Below, piece after piece: positions 46,230 through 57,401 of a stretch of 64,000 bases of DNA. Where the stretch lies: the NCBI GenBank assembly GCA_030704615.1, contig CM060731.1, positions 65,018,756 to 65,082,755 on the forward strand, given 5' to 3'. The DNA comes from Takakia lepidozioides. Its lineage: Eukaryota; Streptophyta; Takakiopsida; Takakiales; Takakiaceae. The notes beneath the pieces were generated by a model that was not told the DNA's origin, ran no database searches, and saw only the letters and a list, made by a program, of their open reading frames with translations. How positions within the stretch are numbered: the stretch's first letter is position 1; each line of letters begins with the position of its first letter. The position numbers were made by a program, and so were the translations under genes.

Positions 46230-46959
46230 TGTCGCGGCCCTTTGCCTTGAGGGGTAGGGGGTTGGGACACAAGAGGGGCTGCCCCTGTGGTGGGGGTAGT
46301 GGCAGCGATAGGTATGGGGGGGCTGAAGCACCCTTGAGTGCCCAAGGCACTCAAGGAGGCGGAGGCACTCACTAGGTGGAGCCCCGCACACCGGGTTGCG
46401 GTGGGGGTGGCTCCACAAGGGGTGGTGGTAGCTTAGCGGGACTTAGTGGGGGTGGCGTAGGACTCACCCTGGGGCGGAGACCTCGTGGTGGGAGTCGTGG
46501 GGAGTCTTGGGACTCATCACGGTCCATAGGGGCCGTGGTGGGTGGGCCAAGACTCACCGCGACTCATCACCGGGAATCGAGGGTGTTCGTGGTGGTTCGC
46601 CATAAAATGGCATGGTTGTTTGTGAAACCCCCGCGGACAGCTACAGAAGTATATATAGGGAGTAGTAACCCCGAGAACGGTGCAAGCCCGTTGGTGACCA
46701 AAAACTAGTGAGTAAGCGAGCGAGCCGGAAAGCGACCAAAGAGTGGGGAGCTGTTCCGGACTGCCAACTACCAAAGGGAATTCCGCTGGTTCCAAATTGT
46801 TGGAGGGTTCTTTGGGAGATCAAAGGGGGGGCCGTTATGCCCCGGTGAGCAGCTGGAGCTCCAAGTTGGCCCGGCGGCCAGGTTGGGAGTTAGGAGCGCG
46901 CATCAAGCGAGTAACTATGACTTGAGGGGGGGGAGCTTACCGAAGTGAGGTGCGCGACA
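46230..46959 (+). repeat. 5' LTR of a Ty3/gypsy chromovirus
   Basis: 730 bp beginning TGTCGCGGCC and ending GTGCGCGACA. It is paired with 52472-53199, with few differences. A TATA box (TATATATAGG) is at about 46650. A perfect hairpin, CCTTGAGTGCC-CAA-GGCACTCAAGG, is at about 46332. Confidence 0.9.
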
Positions 46960-46960
46960 C

Positions 46961-46974
46961 TTGGTATCAGAGCT
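46961..46974 (+). promoter_or_regulatory. Primer-binding site, initiator tRNA-Met type
   Basis: TTGGTATCAGAGCTTAG starts just after the 5' LTR. TGGTATCAGAGC is the usual complement of the 3' end of plant initiator tRNA-Met. Confidence 0.8.
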
Positions 46975-47118
46975 TAGAGTTCAATACACGATCGTCCTTG
47001 GGATTGGCCTCATCATGGGGTCGGGCAAGTCAAACAAAAGCGGAACGGCCCAAAAGATGATGATCCTGGTGAGCCCGATGGGGGCGACCTGTCACCGAGG
47101 CGGCCGTTTGAGGAAGCG

Positions 47119-49445
47119 ATGCATGTTTCCGAAAACGAGGCCGCTCAAGAGCGGGGGGAATTTGAGGAGTCGGAGCCTGAGGAATCCCTGAGAGCTCCGA
47201 CCGACCAACAGATGCCTCCCATGCCGGCAGCCTTTTGGGAAGGGTTGTTGGCGCAATTTGGCGGGACGTTGAAAGAGGTGTTGAAGGTGGCTAATGCCAC
47301 TTCCACTAAGGCAAAATTTAAGGTGAAGCCTAAGGAACCTTCGAGGGCGTCCAAAATCGGAAGGCACTCAACACCTGGCTCTTGGAGCTAGAGCAGTACT
47401 TCCGGGCGGCCAAGTTGAGTGACGAGGATCGGGTGGAAGTGGCTCCCACCTATTTGAGGGGCTATGCTCAGCAATGGTGGCAGAAACGCCTTCACGACCG
47501 AGGTCCAAGCCCGGAAACCTTGAACTGGAGTGGGTTCAAGGAATTGATGAAGAGGCAATTTGTGCCCATCAACGCGTCCTGGCTCGCCCGGGACAAGATG
47601 AGGAATTTGAAGCAAACAGATGACATTCGGGGATATGTCCAGGCTTTCAATGTGCTGTTGCTCAAAGTCGCGAACATGGCAGAACCAGAAATGGTCTTCA
47701 ACTTTGTGGCGGGACTGGCCCCATGGGCCAGGCGGAAGTTGGAGGATAAGCCACCTAAGACTTTGAACGAGGCAATTGAGAGGGCTGAATGTTTCTCGGA
47801 CGTCCCTAAGGGTGAAAGACAAGGCTGTACGGAGCTTAACCACAAGAAGACCCGGCGGGAAGGTGACTCTTTCCGACCAGAAAAGAAGTGGGATAGGCCA
47901 CGCGGCGATAATGGCACGTGGAAATCGAAGGGAGGGCCCTCACAAGTCAAGGCGGCACCCGGTGCTTCGAAAGGAAAAGCGGGTGGAGTGGCCTATGGCG
48001 GACAGAAGGCGACCTTTGATGGAGTGTGTTTCAATTGCGGGGAGCCCGGGCACATGGCTAAGAAGTGCATGAAGCCCCGGCAATTGAACATGACTCGGGC
48101 GACCACGGAGCTGTCGGAAGATACCATCAGTCGCTTGGTGGAAGCGGTGGTCGCCAGGACTTGCAAGGTAGGCAAATTTTCTTGTGAGTTGTATCAGGAA
48201 ACTGACGCCTTACGTAAAGGGAGTCAGTTATTGTTCGTGGATGGGATAATATCTGGAACTAACGTGTCGTTGTTGGTGGACACAGGAGCGTCGCACTCCT
48301 TCATGACACCGGCAACGGCACAAAAGCTGGGACTCCCGACAAGTGACGTGGGGGCCTCTATTGAGGTGCGTTCTTCCAAAGGAGAACCGCAATTGGCGAC
48401 AAGGTTGGCGTTTGATGTTCATCTTCAACTGGGGAGTTGGGAGGGACGTGAGAACTTCACCATCTGCGAGATCGATGGAGTGGATCTCATTTTGGGGATG
48501 ATATTTTTGAGCAAATCCGGAGCGGTCATAGATGGCCGCAAGAGAGTAGTCACGCTGCCATGTGGGTATGGTGGCGAGGTCTTACGAGTGTCGGAAACGC
48601 CCAAACCCGTGGGAGGGCGAATAAACCTTCTGTCAGCAAGGGAGTGGGCCGTGGAGGAGGCACACGAGCCCCAGTTTTTGCTCTACATTAGAGAAGTGAA
48701 GGGAGAAGGCGATGGGGAGCCGAGCCCAGATTGGATCAAGGGGATTTTGGAGAAATACCAGGATGTGATGCCGGAGGATTTACCAAGCGGCTTGCCACCG
48801 CGAAGAGGAGTTGACCACAAGATTGAGGTGATACCGGGATCGGAACCGCCTGCCAAGGCGCCCTACCGGTTGAGCCACAGAGAGTTGGTCGAGCTGAAGA
48901 CTCAGCTCAAAGATCTAATGTCAAAGGGGTACATCCGGCCGAGTAAGTCACCTTACGGAGCCCCGGTGCTATTCGCAGACAAGAAGGATGGGACGCTGCG
49001 GATGTGTGTCGATTACAGGGCTTTGAATAAGGTGACTATAAAAAACCGGTACCCTTTGCCAAGGATCGACGACCTTTTTGATCGGTTGGCAGGAGCGAAG
49101 TATTTCAGCCGGATCGATCTGCGCTCCGGCTATCATCAAATTCGAGTGGCGGAAGGAGATGAGGAGAAGACCGCGTGCAGGACAAGGTATGGTTCATATG
49201 AGTTCTTGGTGATGCCTTTTGGACTCACCAATGCTCCCGCGACCTTTAGCACGCTGATGAACAGCCTTTTCCAGGAGTGGTTGGATGACTTTGTGATCGT
49301 GTACATCGACGACATCTTGGTGTATTCGAAAACAAAGGAGGAGCACCTGGAGCACCTCAAAAGGGTGTTCCAGAAATTGCGGGAAGGGAAGCTGTATGCC
49401 AAAGCTTCAAAGTGCGAATTTGGGTCACAAAAGTGGAGTTCCTAG
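47119..49445 (+). pseudogene. Chromovirus gag, protease and reverse transcriptase
   Basis: The frame 47119-47391 (acidic N-terminus) shifts at about 47370 into 47382-49445 (687 codons). The latter has a gag capsid core ([29 protein letters not shown]), a CCHC knuckle [14 protein letters not shown] (about 48028), and protease [14 protein letters not shown] (about 48274; intact DTG). RT follows with [49 protein letters not shown] and the active site [12 protein letters not shown] (about 49296). The RT thumb shifts frame at about 49440. Product of a retrotransposon; no host role. Confidence 0.85.
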
Positions 49446-50170
49446 GGCATGTGATTACACAGGATGGGATCAGAATGGATGACAGGAAGGTGAGGGCAAT
49501 CTTGGACTGGGAGCCTCCGACTTCGGTCCCGGGAGTGCGATCCTTCCTAGGACTCGCCTCCTATTACCGGAAGTATGTGAGAAATTTCGCCAAGATCGCA
49601 GGGCCGCTGTCAGACCTTCTGTGTAAATCCAAAGTCTGGGCATGGAACACCTTTTGTGGCCAAGCTTTTGCTGAATTGAAGCAGCGGATGGCGGAAGCTC
49701 CAGTCTTGAAAATCCTGGGGTTCGATCGTCCGTTCGAGATTCATACAGATGCGTCGGACTTCGCGATTGGGGGTGTACTGATGCAAGATGGACGTCCAGT
49801 GGCTTACGAAAGTAAGAAACTGAATGAAGTGGAGCGATGGTGGCCGACGCACGAGAAAGAGATGAAGGCGGTGGTGCACTGTCTTGAGCTTTGGCGCCAC
49901 TATGTTGGTTCCAACCCAGTGAAGGTGTTCACGGACAATGTCACGGTGAAGTATTTTGCCACGCAGCCCAAGTTGTCCCCAAAACAACTTAGGTGGCAAG
50001 ATACTTTGGCGGTGTTCGACGTGGATATCCAGTACAAACCGGGACGGGACAACGTGGTGGCCGATGCTTTAAGTAGAAAGCAGCAGCTCATGTTGGTGTA
50101 CAAGGGCGAGACGGCGCTCCAAAGGAAGATCCGGAAGCTTGCCGGAAGGATGAGCTGGCGAAGTCCGTGA
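49412..50170 (+). pseudogene. Chromovirus RT end and RNase H
   Basis: [40 protein letters not shown], then RNase H with FEIHTDASDFAIGGVLMQDG, EKEMKAVVHCLELWRHY, KVFTDNVTVKYF and VADALSRK. The frame moves again at about 50165. Confidence 0.8.
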
Positions 50171-51566
50171 TGCAGGACTTGAGGATGGGGGTTAAATCGC
50201 AGTTCCACTTGCAAAATGGACTGCTCCGGTATAAGCAAAAGCATCTCTACGTGCCGAAGGGAGGGATCAGAGATAGCCTCTTGAGAGAATGCCATGATAG
50301 CCCGCTTGCGGGCCACGGCGGAGCCAAGCGCACTGCGGCACTCTTGAAGAAAGAGTATTTCTGGCCCAAACTGAGGGAGGAGGCAGAGGAGTATGTCAAG
50401 ACATGCACCACATGCCAACAAAACCGGAGCGAGTACAAAAAGCAAGCGGGGCTGTTACAACCCTTGCCGATTCCAGAGGGGACTTGGGAAAGCGTCTCGA
50501 TGGATTTCATGACTGCTATGCCGCTGTCAAAAGGATTCGATGCAATCATGGTGGTGGTGGATAGGTTCAATAAAATAGGCCATTTCATCCCCACCAAGGA
50601 GACGGCAACGGCGCAAGAAACAACGCGACTTTACTTCGCCCACGTCTTAAAGCATCATGGAGTCCCGAAGGATATTGTCTCGGACCGCGATCCAAAGTTT
50701 ACGAGTAAATTTTGGAGGGCACTTTGGAAGAAGATGGGGACGAGGCTGAAGATGAGCACCGCCTTCCGACCTACGACCGACGGCCAAACAGAAAGAGTGA
50801 ATTCCGTAGTGAAACAGATCTTACGGAATTACGTGTCGGCAGACCAAACAGACTGGGTGGAACACTTAGACGCGTCAGAGTTCTGTTATATAACACAGAA
50901 CACTCCGCAACGGGAGTTTCCCCTTCTGTATTGGTCTATGGAAAAGCACCTCTGGTGCCGACAAGTTGGGCCGCCCAGGACGTTGAGGAACCGGCAGTAG
51001 CGGCGGTACTGGAAGAACGCGAGCGTTTGTTGAAGCTCGCAAAGTACAACATTGCCAAAGCTAGGAAACGGTATGAAAGGCAGACGAATCGGAAGCGGAG
51101 GGAAGTGAAGTTTGAGGCAGGCACGGAGGTCTGGTTGAACATCAAGAATTTCCGACTACCTCCGGAAGTGAGTCCAAAGTTCGTACCTCTGTATGCGGGA
51201 CCCTTTCGCATCCGGAAGGTTATGAATGAGGATGTGTATGAATTGGAGTTGCCGGCAAACAGCAAGGTGCATCCAGTATTCCACGTCTCCCTTTTGAAGC
51301 CTTACTTCAAAGATGAAGCGCGTCCGAATCGGCATCAAGTGTTGCGTCCGCCACCTGTGCTGTTGGATCATAAAAATGAACCTGAGTATGAGGTGGAGGC
51401 AGTACTTAAGTCGAGGAGGTTCAAGAACCAAGAAACGGAGTATCTCGTCAAATGGAAAGGCTATCATCATGTGGAGGCATCTTGGGTGCGTGCCTCAGAA
51501 ATGGGAAACGCATCCGAGGCGGTTGCAGTTTTCAAAGGGCGACCTCAAAAGCAAAAGAAGCGTTGA
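50167..51566 (+). pseudogene. Chromovirus integrase and chromodomain
   Basis: Zinc-binding region (HDSPLAGHGGAKRTAALLKK, CTTCQQNRSEYKKQ) and catalytic core with MDFMTAMPLSKGFDAIMVVV, VSDRDPKFTSKFWRAL and FRPTTDGQTERVN. After a frameshift at about 50880 come VFHVSLLKPYFK and a chromodomain (about 51370-51540: EVEAVLKSRRFKNQETEYLV, KWKGYHHVEASWV). Chromodomains of these elements are thought to direct insertion to heterochromatin. Confidence 0.85.
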
Positions 51567-52471
51567 TGGGGACATCAACCTTGGAGCGTGGGGGAGGAAA
51601 TGCATGCTTAGCCCGGCTTAGCTAGCTTAGGCATCCGATTGCAAAAACTTGTATTGTACAAAAATTTGTTATAAGGAAATGGGTTCCAAATGTTGTGCGT
51701 CCTATTTTGTTTGGAATGTTGATGCATGATGTGGTTGGCTAGTGTGTAGAATGCATGCTAGCTTACAAAAGTGGGAGAGGTCAATTGGGTTAATTGTGTG
51801 TTTGCGCAGTGCCGAAATCGGGTGACTCCCATCCAAGGGGCAAGGAAACTTGCGCCTTCTTTAGGAGTTCACGTGCTAGTGCGCACCTGGCGCTTGCGCA
51901 TACTATAACTGCGCTACCGAGGGGGTTGCTTTGTAGTGCGGGCTAACGCGGAAGCTACGTGCTTCCGTTCACGTACTATGATCGTGTAGCCTCGGGACGA
52001 AGTCGTAGTGCGGCTTCGGCGTGTTCCCGTACCTCAGGCCAACATTCCAAGGCGGACCCAATTGTAATGATTGGGGCGCGCGGTTGGTTCAAGTCTATCT
52101 TCCTAGTCAAAGAGGGTTCGAGGTGAACCCTTGCTCAAGGTGATGCCAAAAGCGGCATCATGAGCGGTCGCAAGCAATGTTGTTGCAGTAAGGCGATTCG
52201 ATCCTCGGGGAGGATCGTTCCTTGGCCTTGAAGTAGGCCAAGAAGAGTGCACTGGGAGGAGCTTGAGAGGCTCCACCCTTGGCCGGGACTTGGAGGAAGT
52301 CGGCCAAACTAGCTAGTGGAGAGTAGAGTCAAGTGTGGGGTTTGGTTCTTTGCCATGGGACGCCATGGTACGGAAACAAACTCCTTGATGTGGGACGCCA
52401 CAACTTGGATGTTCGTTTCCACAAAATGGACAAGCCGATGAGGACATCGACTCCCTGTTGGTAGGGGTGTG
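51567..52471 (+). other. Chromovirus 3' noncoding region
   Basis: No coding frame. It lies between the integrase/chromodomain stop and the 3' LTR. The expected polypurine tract is not clear; GTAGGGGTG directly precedes the LTR. Confidence 0.5.
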
Positions 52472-53199
52472 TGTCGTGGCCCTTTGCCTTGAGGGCAGGG
52501 GGTCGGGACACAAGAGGGGCTGCCCCTATGGTGGGGGCAGTGGCAGCGATAGGTATGGGGGGCTGAAGCACCCTTGAGTGCCCAAGGCACTCAAGGAGGC
52601 AGAGGCGCTCACTAGGTGGAGCCCCGCACACCGGGTTGCGGTGGGGGTGGCTCCACAAGGGGTGGTGGTAGCTTAGCGGGACTTAGTGGGGGTGGCGTAG
52701 GACTCACCCTGGGGCGGAGACCTCGTGGTGGGAGTCGTGGGGAGTCTTGGGACTCATCACGGTCCATAGGGGCCGTGGTGGGTGGGCCAAGACTCACCGC
52801 GACTCATCACCAGGAATCGAGGGTGTTCGTGGTGGTTCGCCATAAAATGGCATGGTTGTTTGTGAAACCCCCGCGGACAGCTACAGAAGTATATATAGGG
52901 AGTAGTAACCCCGAGAACGGTGCAAGCCCGTTGGTGACCAAAAACTAGTGAGTAAGCGAGCGAGCCGGAAAGCGACCAAAGAGTGGGGAGCTGTTCCGGA
53001 CTGCCAACTACCAAAGGGAATTCCGCTGGTTCCAAATCGTTGGAGGGTTCTTTGAGAGATCAAAGGGGGGACCGTTATGCCCCGGTGAGCAGCCGGAGCT
53101 CCAAGTTGGCCCAGCGGCCAGGTTGGGAGTTAGGCGCGCGCATCAAGCGAGTAACTATGACTTGAGGGGGGGGAGCTTACCGAAGTGAGGTGCGCGACA
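52472..53199 (+). repeat. 3' LTR of the chromovirus
   Basis: 728 bp, TGTCGTGGCC...GTGCGCGACA. It is the direct repeat of 46230-46959, with the same hairpin and TATATATAGG. Confidence 0.9.
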
Positions 53200-53496
53200 G
53201 GGCACCGACTAAAAATTTGCTGAGACTATGTATCATAATTCAGTAGCTTGTTGTAAATTGTTGAGGGAGACTCTTGTTTCCAGATCTGCATCATGGCCAG
53301 GAGATGAGGCCATGTTTTCGAGGGTATGGTACAATGAAAGAGGCAATGCTCCAACGATTCCAAGATTCCATGGCCGCAACATTTACATAGTAATGCCTTC
53401 GAAAAAGACAACCAGGCTCCAACCTTAATTACCCTGTTACTAGTTGCCAAAGGAATACATCCACGTTCGTTGGCCTGGCCTTATTCCAGAAATTAA
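53200..53496 (-). mobile_element. LINE 3' part resumed after the chromovirus
   Basis: Matches 23637-23932 (KALLCKCCGHGILESLEHCL, WPHLLAMMQIWKQESPSTI on the minus strand). Continues the LINE copy interrupted at 46229. Confidence 0.75.
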
Positions 53497-53880
53497 GCGA
53501 CCGCCATATGGCGGTCGCTTGTTTTTTAAATATTTGCAAAATTATGCGACCGCCAATACGGCGGTCGCTTGTTTTCTTTTTTAAATTAGGCAACTGCCAA
53601 TGACTGCCAATCTTGCTGTTTTAAAAAAAAATAATAATATTGGCGGTCGCTCTTACTTTTTTTTATTTCAAAAAATAAAGCGACCACCAGAATTGGCGGT
53701 CGCTTTCATTTTATTAATTTTCAAAATATATTTGTCACCGCCACTGTGTCGGCGACGTGGCTGCTTGTATTTTACCTAGTAATATTTTTACCAGAATATT
53801 CCTGGAACCTGACGTGACGGAGGTCCCGTCAGCGTTAGGTCTGACGTGACCTGACGCTGACTAACAGACGTGATGCTGTC
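53497..53880. repeat. Array of GCGACCGCC hairpins and TGACG repeats (copy 2)
   Basis: Starts with a perfect palindrome, GCGACCGCCAT-ATGGCGGTCGC (53497-53518), followed by further ones about every 50 bp to about 53705. Then come ACCTGACGTGACGG and related inverted repeats to about 53880. Matches 23933-24279 but runs slightly further. Confidence 0.6.
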
Positions 53881-53894
53881 AACAGGGTAATCAA

Positions 53895-54345
53895 GTGCAC
53901 ATGCAGCGTCAACTTCGATTCAGTACCATAGTAGCAACATTAGTGCTGATGTTGAGAAGTCTAATGAGAGGATGCAGCCTGTATCGGTTCCAATCTAATG
54001 ACAGGGAATATGGAGCTGTGGCATCATCGTTTCTGCCACATGAACACAAGATCAATCAAGAAGACAATGCCTTTAGTAAATGGATTGATCATCACAGGAA
54101 ATGACAAAGAGAACGATCTTTGTCCAGGGTGCATATACGGTAAGCAGCACTATTCCAGTTTCCATGCGCAAGAAGATAAAGAAAGACCAGATGACGCTGG
54201 ATCATTCTTTCACGCTGATCTTTATGGACCAATGAGCGAGGACTCTTTGGAAGGAATGAAGTATTACATCTTGTTCAAAGATGATCGAACTGGATATATG
54301 TATGTCTTCTTCCTACAGTACAAGAGATCTTTGCTTTTTTTACAC
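53895..54345 (+). pseudogene. Ty1/copia fragment: pre-integrase and integrase start
   Basis: ELWHHRFCHMNTRSIKKTM, DLCPGCIYGKQHYSSFH, FFHADLYGPMSEDSLEGMKY, YILFKDDRTGYMYVFFLQYK. This is the GAG-pre-integrase HHCC region followed by the first part of the copia integrase core. It ends abruptly at about 54345. No LTR or other pol part is seen. Confidence 0.75.
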
Positions 54346-54349
54346 CAGG

Positions 54350-55087
54350 GGTAGTTTACATCTGGCTTTTCTTACACATAATCTTGCACCCATGTATAAT
54401 TTCATAGGTGTAAAATGAGCCATAAGAAAAGCCGCTTCGTGTAGACTAGTCTACACCAAGCTCACACCTTCTGTGGTCAACGGTCGTTGACCAAGGAGGT
54501 GTCAAACAGTATACATGGCTTATCTCACACTAGTGTGAGAATGAGCCATATAGTACAAGTTAATCCACACCATGGGGGTCAACTGTATGATGACTAGACA
54601 TGGTGTAAGAAAGTTTACTGGGCTTATCTCACACTAGTGTGGATTATTCACGTTGGCAGGACACGTCGATTAAGGGACTCAAGTCAACTGTATGAGTATG
54701 CGTGTTGACCAGTGTTGGACTGGTATCAGGTTTTTCACATACCAGTCTGGTCCTAGTATATAGGTCTCTAAAGCAATGAGATACCAAACTACAACTGGTG
54801 CCAGACATATGTTGAAATTGATCTACCAGTCTGGTCTAAGTATTTGATGCTTTACAGTTTGGTGGTGCAATGGTATCAATCTGAGTATGCTTAATGTGAT
54901 ACCAATAGGTGTATATAATGAACACTGGTATGGATATCAGTATTGTAACCAGTATTGATACCAGGCCTCAGACCATATAATGCTAGTCCAACACAGTTCA
55001 AAATTGATATCAGGTTTAGAACTATATAAAAGTCCAACACTGTTTAGAATTGTTCCCACATTGTATCAGAACTTGAGCTTGCAAAAA
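54350..55087. repeat. Palindromic CACACTAGTGTG and GGTATCA repeats
   Basis: TCTCACACTAGTGTGAGA at about 54523 and a related TCTCACACTAGTGTGGA about 106 bp later. From 54715 many TGGTATCA, ACCAGTCTGGT and ATACCAGT blocks follow. Related to 35815-36060. No gene. Confidence 0.45.
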
Positions 55088-55351
55088 CTAAAAAATATTA
55101 AATACCAAGTGTGCCAGTACACTACATATACTAAGTGCAGGTATCATCCTCAAAGTAACCAGCTTCTCAAGTTCGTCCTCGTTGTTGTCCAAGAGATCCT
55201 CCTCGGTAGTAAAGAAGTCCTCCATTCCCCCGGCAGTAGTAAGGCAGCCAATCCTTGCATCAGTTGACCAATTCTTGAGTATCATCACCAACTTATCTAA
55301 GTTCTGCACCCCCAGCCGACAACGCCGCAAACTAGTGAGTATGCCGGCCAC
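55088..55351 (-). pseudogene. hAT-like transposase C-terminal fragment
   Basis: Minus-strand frame with LVMILKNWSTDARIGC and FFTTEEDLLDNNEDELEKL. The KNW-x-DARxGC and acidic EE-LL-D/E tail resembles the C-terminus that follows the dimerisation region of plant hAT-type transposases. Short and isolated, so the assignment is tentative. Confidence 0.35.
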
Positions 55352-55839
55352 ACGAGGTTTACTATTTCATGAGGCCATGAGCCTATGAGCTCATGAGCGG
55401 GCATCCGCGGAATTGGAATTTTTGTGCCTTTATTGACGGTGTTATGTCCTCTTACCTCGATAATAGGGTCTGTTTCTCCTGGTCCAGGATGCGGAATGAG
55501 GTATTTCGGCGCCGTTATTCCACGTCACCACTGTAAAACATTGTGCAGGACAGGAAAGAGACACAAAATTGTAGCCCTCACAAGCCATTGTGCTGACAAG
55601 GTAATATATTTAGGGTCAGACGACAGTTGAACTTGCAAACTCCTTTCAACTCAACATCAAGCCCACATTGACATGACGCTCGAAATAAAAACATCAGGCA
55701 ACCACAAGTTTTTATTTTGTATAGCGACTACTCCGAGCTTCCATCATCAGAAATACCACTGCGGCATAAGAAACCTGTGGAACTACCATATCCCGGAGCC
55801 TGTGCCCTCCAATCACCCTCCACAATGATCCTTACCGTG
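55352..55839. other. Left margin of the large transposon (copy 2)
   Basis: No gene recognised. It contains one array-type motif, GGTATTTCGGCGCCGTTATT (GGCGCC at 55508-55513), so the large transposon probably begins at or left of here. Its terminus was not identified. Confidence 0.4.
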
Positions 55840-56430
55840 CTATGCTGCTGCGTTGACATCCACAACACGAACCACCGAGTCGTCGAACCACAGGTCCAGA
55901 ATTAGGAGTGGTGCAGTAGTCGTCCACTGTGCATTGCCGTTTTCTGGATTAAGATGACGAACATAAAGATACAAGATATCTATAGAGGTCACGTTCGTGA
56001 AAACATACAGATATTGGAGACCTCCTCCACAGCGTCGTGAAATTCGCAAACATCTAGGACAAACCTGTTCCGATTCTCCCTTAGTGTCAACAATATATTC
56101 CCTGGCCCAGAAGAGTGAGTGAGCAACTCAAGAGCCATATCCGGTAGCAAATAATGTGGAGGTGCAGTATAGTTATGGTAGTAAGACCTCCAGAACTCGC
56201 CGCAGCAACATCTCATGATGAAGAGACGAACACTCCGTCTTCCAGGTCTATCTCGCACAACAAGTATCCACTGTTGTCCACTGGCAGGCCTCACCCAAAG
56301 AGAATCCCACAGAAGTGCTCGGAAACTCGTCACCCTGCGTGTACCTTCACTGAAGTCCAACTCCACATAATGTCTCCCATCACCGGCTCACGCAATCGCG
56401 ATCCTCGAATCCCGCTCTGTCGAATGCATA
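55840..56430 (-). pseudogene. Element-associated frame C, function unknown (copy 2)
   Basis: A minus-strand frame at 55989-56366 (ELDFSEGTRRVTSFRALLWD, GQQWILVVRDRPGRRSVRLF, SGPGNILLTLREN) and, one frame over, 55840-56049 (LQYLYVFTNVTSIDILYLY, VRHLNPENGNAQW). The order of similar blocks matches the frame at 37176-37607. The frame change at about 56030 could be an intron or a lesion. No known domain. Confidence 0.35.
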
Positions 56431-56734
56431 AGGCACTTACATAGGGCGGCATTGAGGAAGTGTGCGCCTACCGGGAATGGAGAGGGACAAGTAATCACTG
56501 TTGTTTTTTAACACGGAGATGCAAACATTGAAAACCCAATGCGGAAAACCTTCTCAGGTGATCTTCTCTGGGGCAACGGCAATACGTGCCCCCATTGGCC
56601 AGCAACGGCTACCCACACAGGCGATCGAAAACGACTGGGGCTAGAAGGGGCTTGACAGAGAAGGTGCCACGACATTACGGGAAGAAATTGTGCTAAAACC
56701 ACCGCCGTCCTAAAACCACCGACCTTGGTATTTC

Positions 56735-57004
56735 GGCGCCGAAATTCCCAAGAGCAGTGTGCTAAAGTGGTGTTTTGAAGACATCCACCGGGGTATTTCG
56801 GCGCCAAAATTTCCTTTTGAAATGTGATATAGTGCCGTATTTTATGGCGTAGAGCGGGCTATTTTGGCGCCGAAATACCCAAGTGGAATGTGCTGAAGTG
56901 CCTTGTGCTGAAGGCTTCCATCGTGATATTTTGGTGCAGTAATTCCTTCGTGGAATTTTATAAGGCCCATATTATGAAGGCGCACACTGGGCTATTTCGG
57001 CGCC
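56735..57004. repeat. GGCGCC palindrome array 3' of the methyltransferase gene, 65-67 bp period
   Basis: Central six bases at 56735, 56800, 56866, 56933 (degenerate GGTGCA) and 56999; steps 65, 66, 67, 66 bp. The core is GGTATTTCGGCGCCGAAATT with CCC-type flanks instead of the CATCC flanks of the main array. The DNA between motifs contains weakly repeated GTGGAATGTGCTGAAGTG-like words. Confidence 0.8.
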
Positions 57005-57395
57005 GAAATTCCCAATAGGACAACCGAAACCAATACACTTACTATGGTGCAACTCACTCGAAGACAAGCATTGGAGGAAGCGGCTTCGGGCGCCCCTGCA
57101 TCGTACGAATTTCCTGGACTTCCTCCTCTTCCTCTTCCTCGTCCCCTTCCACGTCCCCTTCCACGTCCTCTTCTGCGTTTTTGGGATCCTCAGTCGGAGG
57201 CAGACGCTGTAGGCCCGCCAAATTGAAATCGTACAAGGCCGTATCCCCCTCAAATGAGAACACAAATCGGTTGTACATCCTTCCAGCCCACATACAGGCA
57301 CCTGCGAATTCATACGACACAACCACAACCAAAGTCAAGAATGACTCACTGCCTCGCGCAAGCAAATATACACAATCGGAAACGGTGTCAATTTC

Positions 57396-57401
57396 GGTGC
57401 C
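57396..57401. promoter_or_regulatory. Array-type motif inside methyltransferase intron
   Basis: CAATTTCGGTGCCGCAAT in the 110-bp intron between 57423 and 57313. A related site (CAATTTTGGCGCAGAAATTG, 57741-57746) lies in the preceding 111-bp intron. Confidence 0.6.

Larger units (their letters stand above)
46230..53199 (+). mobile_element. Complete but frameshifted chromovirus (Ty3/gypsy)
   Basis: A 6.97-kb LTR retrotransposon with TG...CA LTRs, target duplication GGGCA (46225-46229, 53200-53204), a tRNA-Met-type primer site, gag, protease, RT, RNase H, integrase and a C-terminal chromodomain. At least four frame breaks (about 47370, 49440, 50165, 50880) prevent one polyprotein. It sits inside a LINE copy; joining the flanks restores the LINE sequence as in 23600-23680. 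Confidence 0.9.

Noticed and set aside
46376-46708. Gly/Arg-rich 110-codon frame (also 52616-52948)
   Set aside because: Lies inside both LTRs and is a GC-rich composition artefact.
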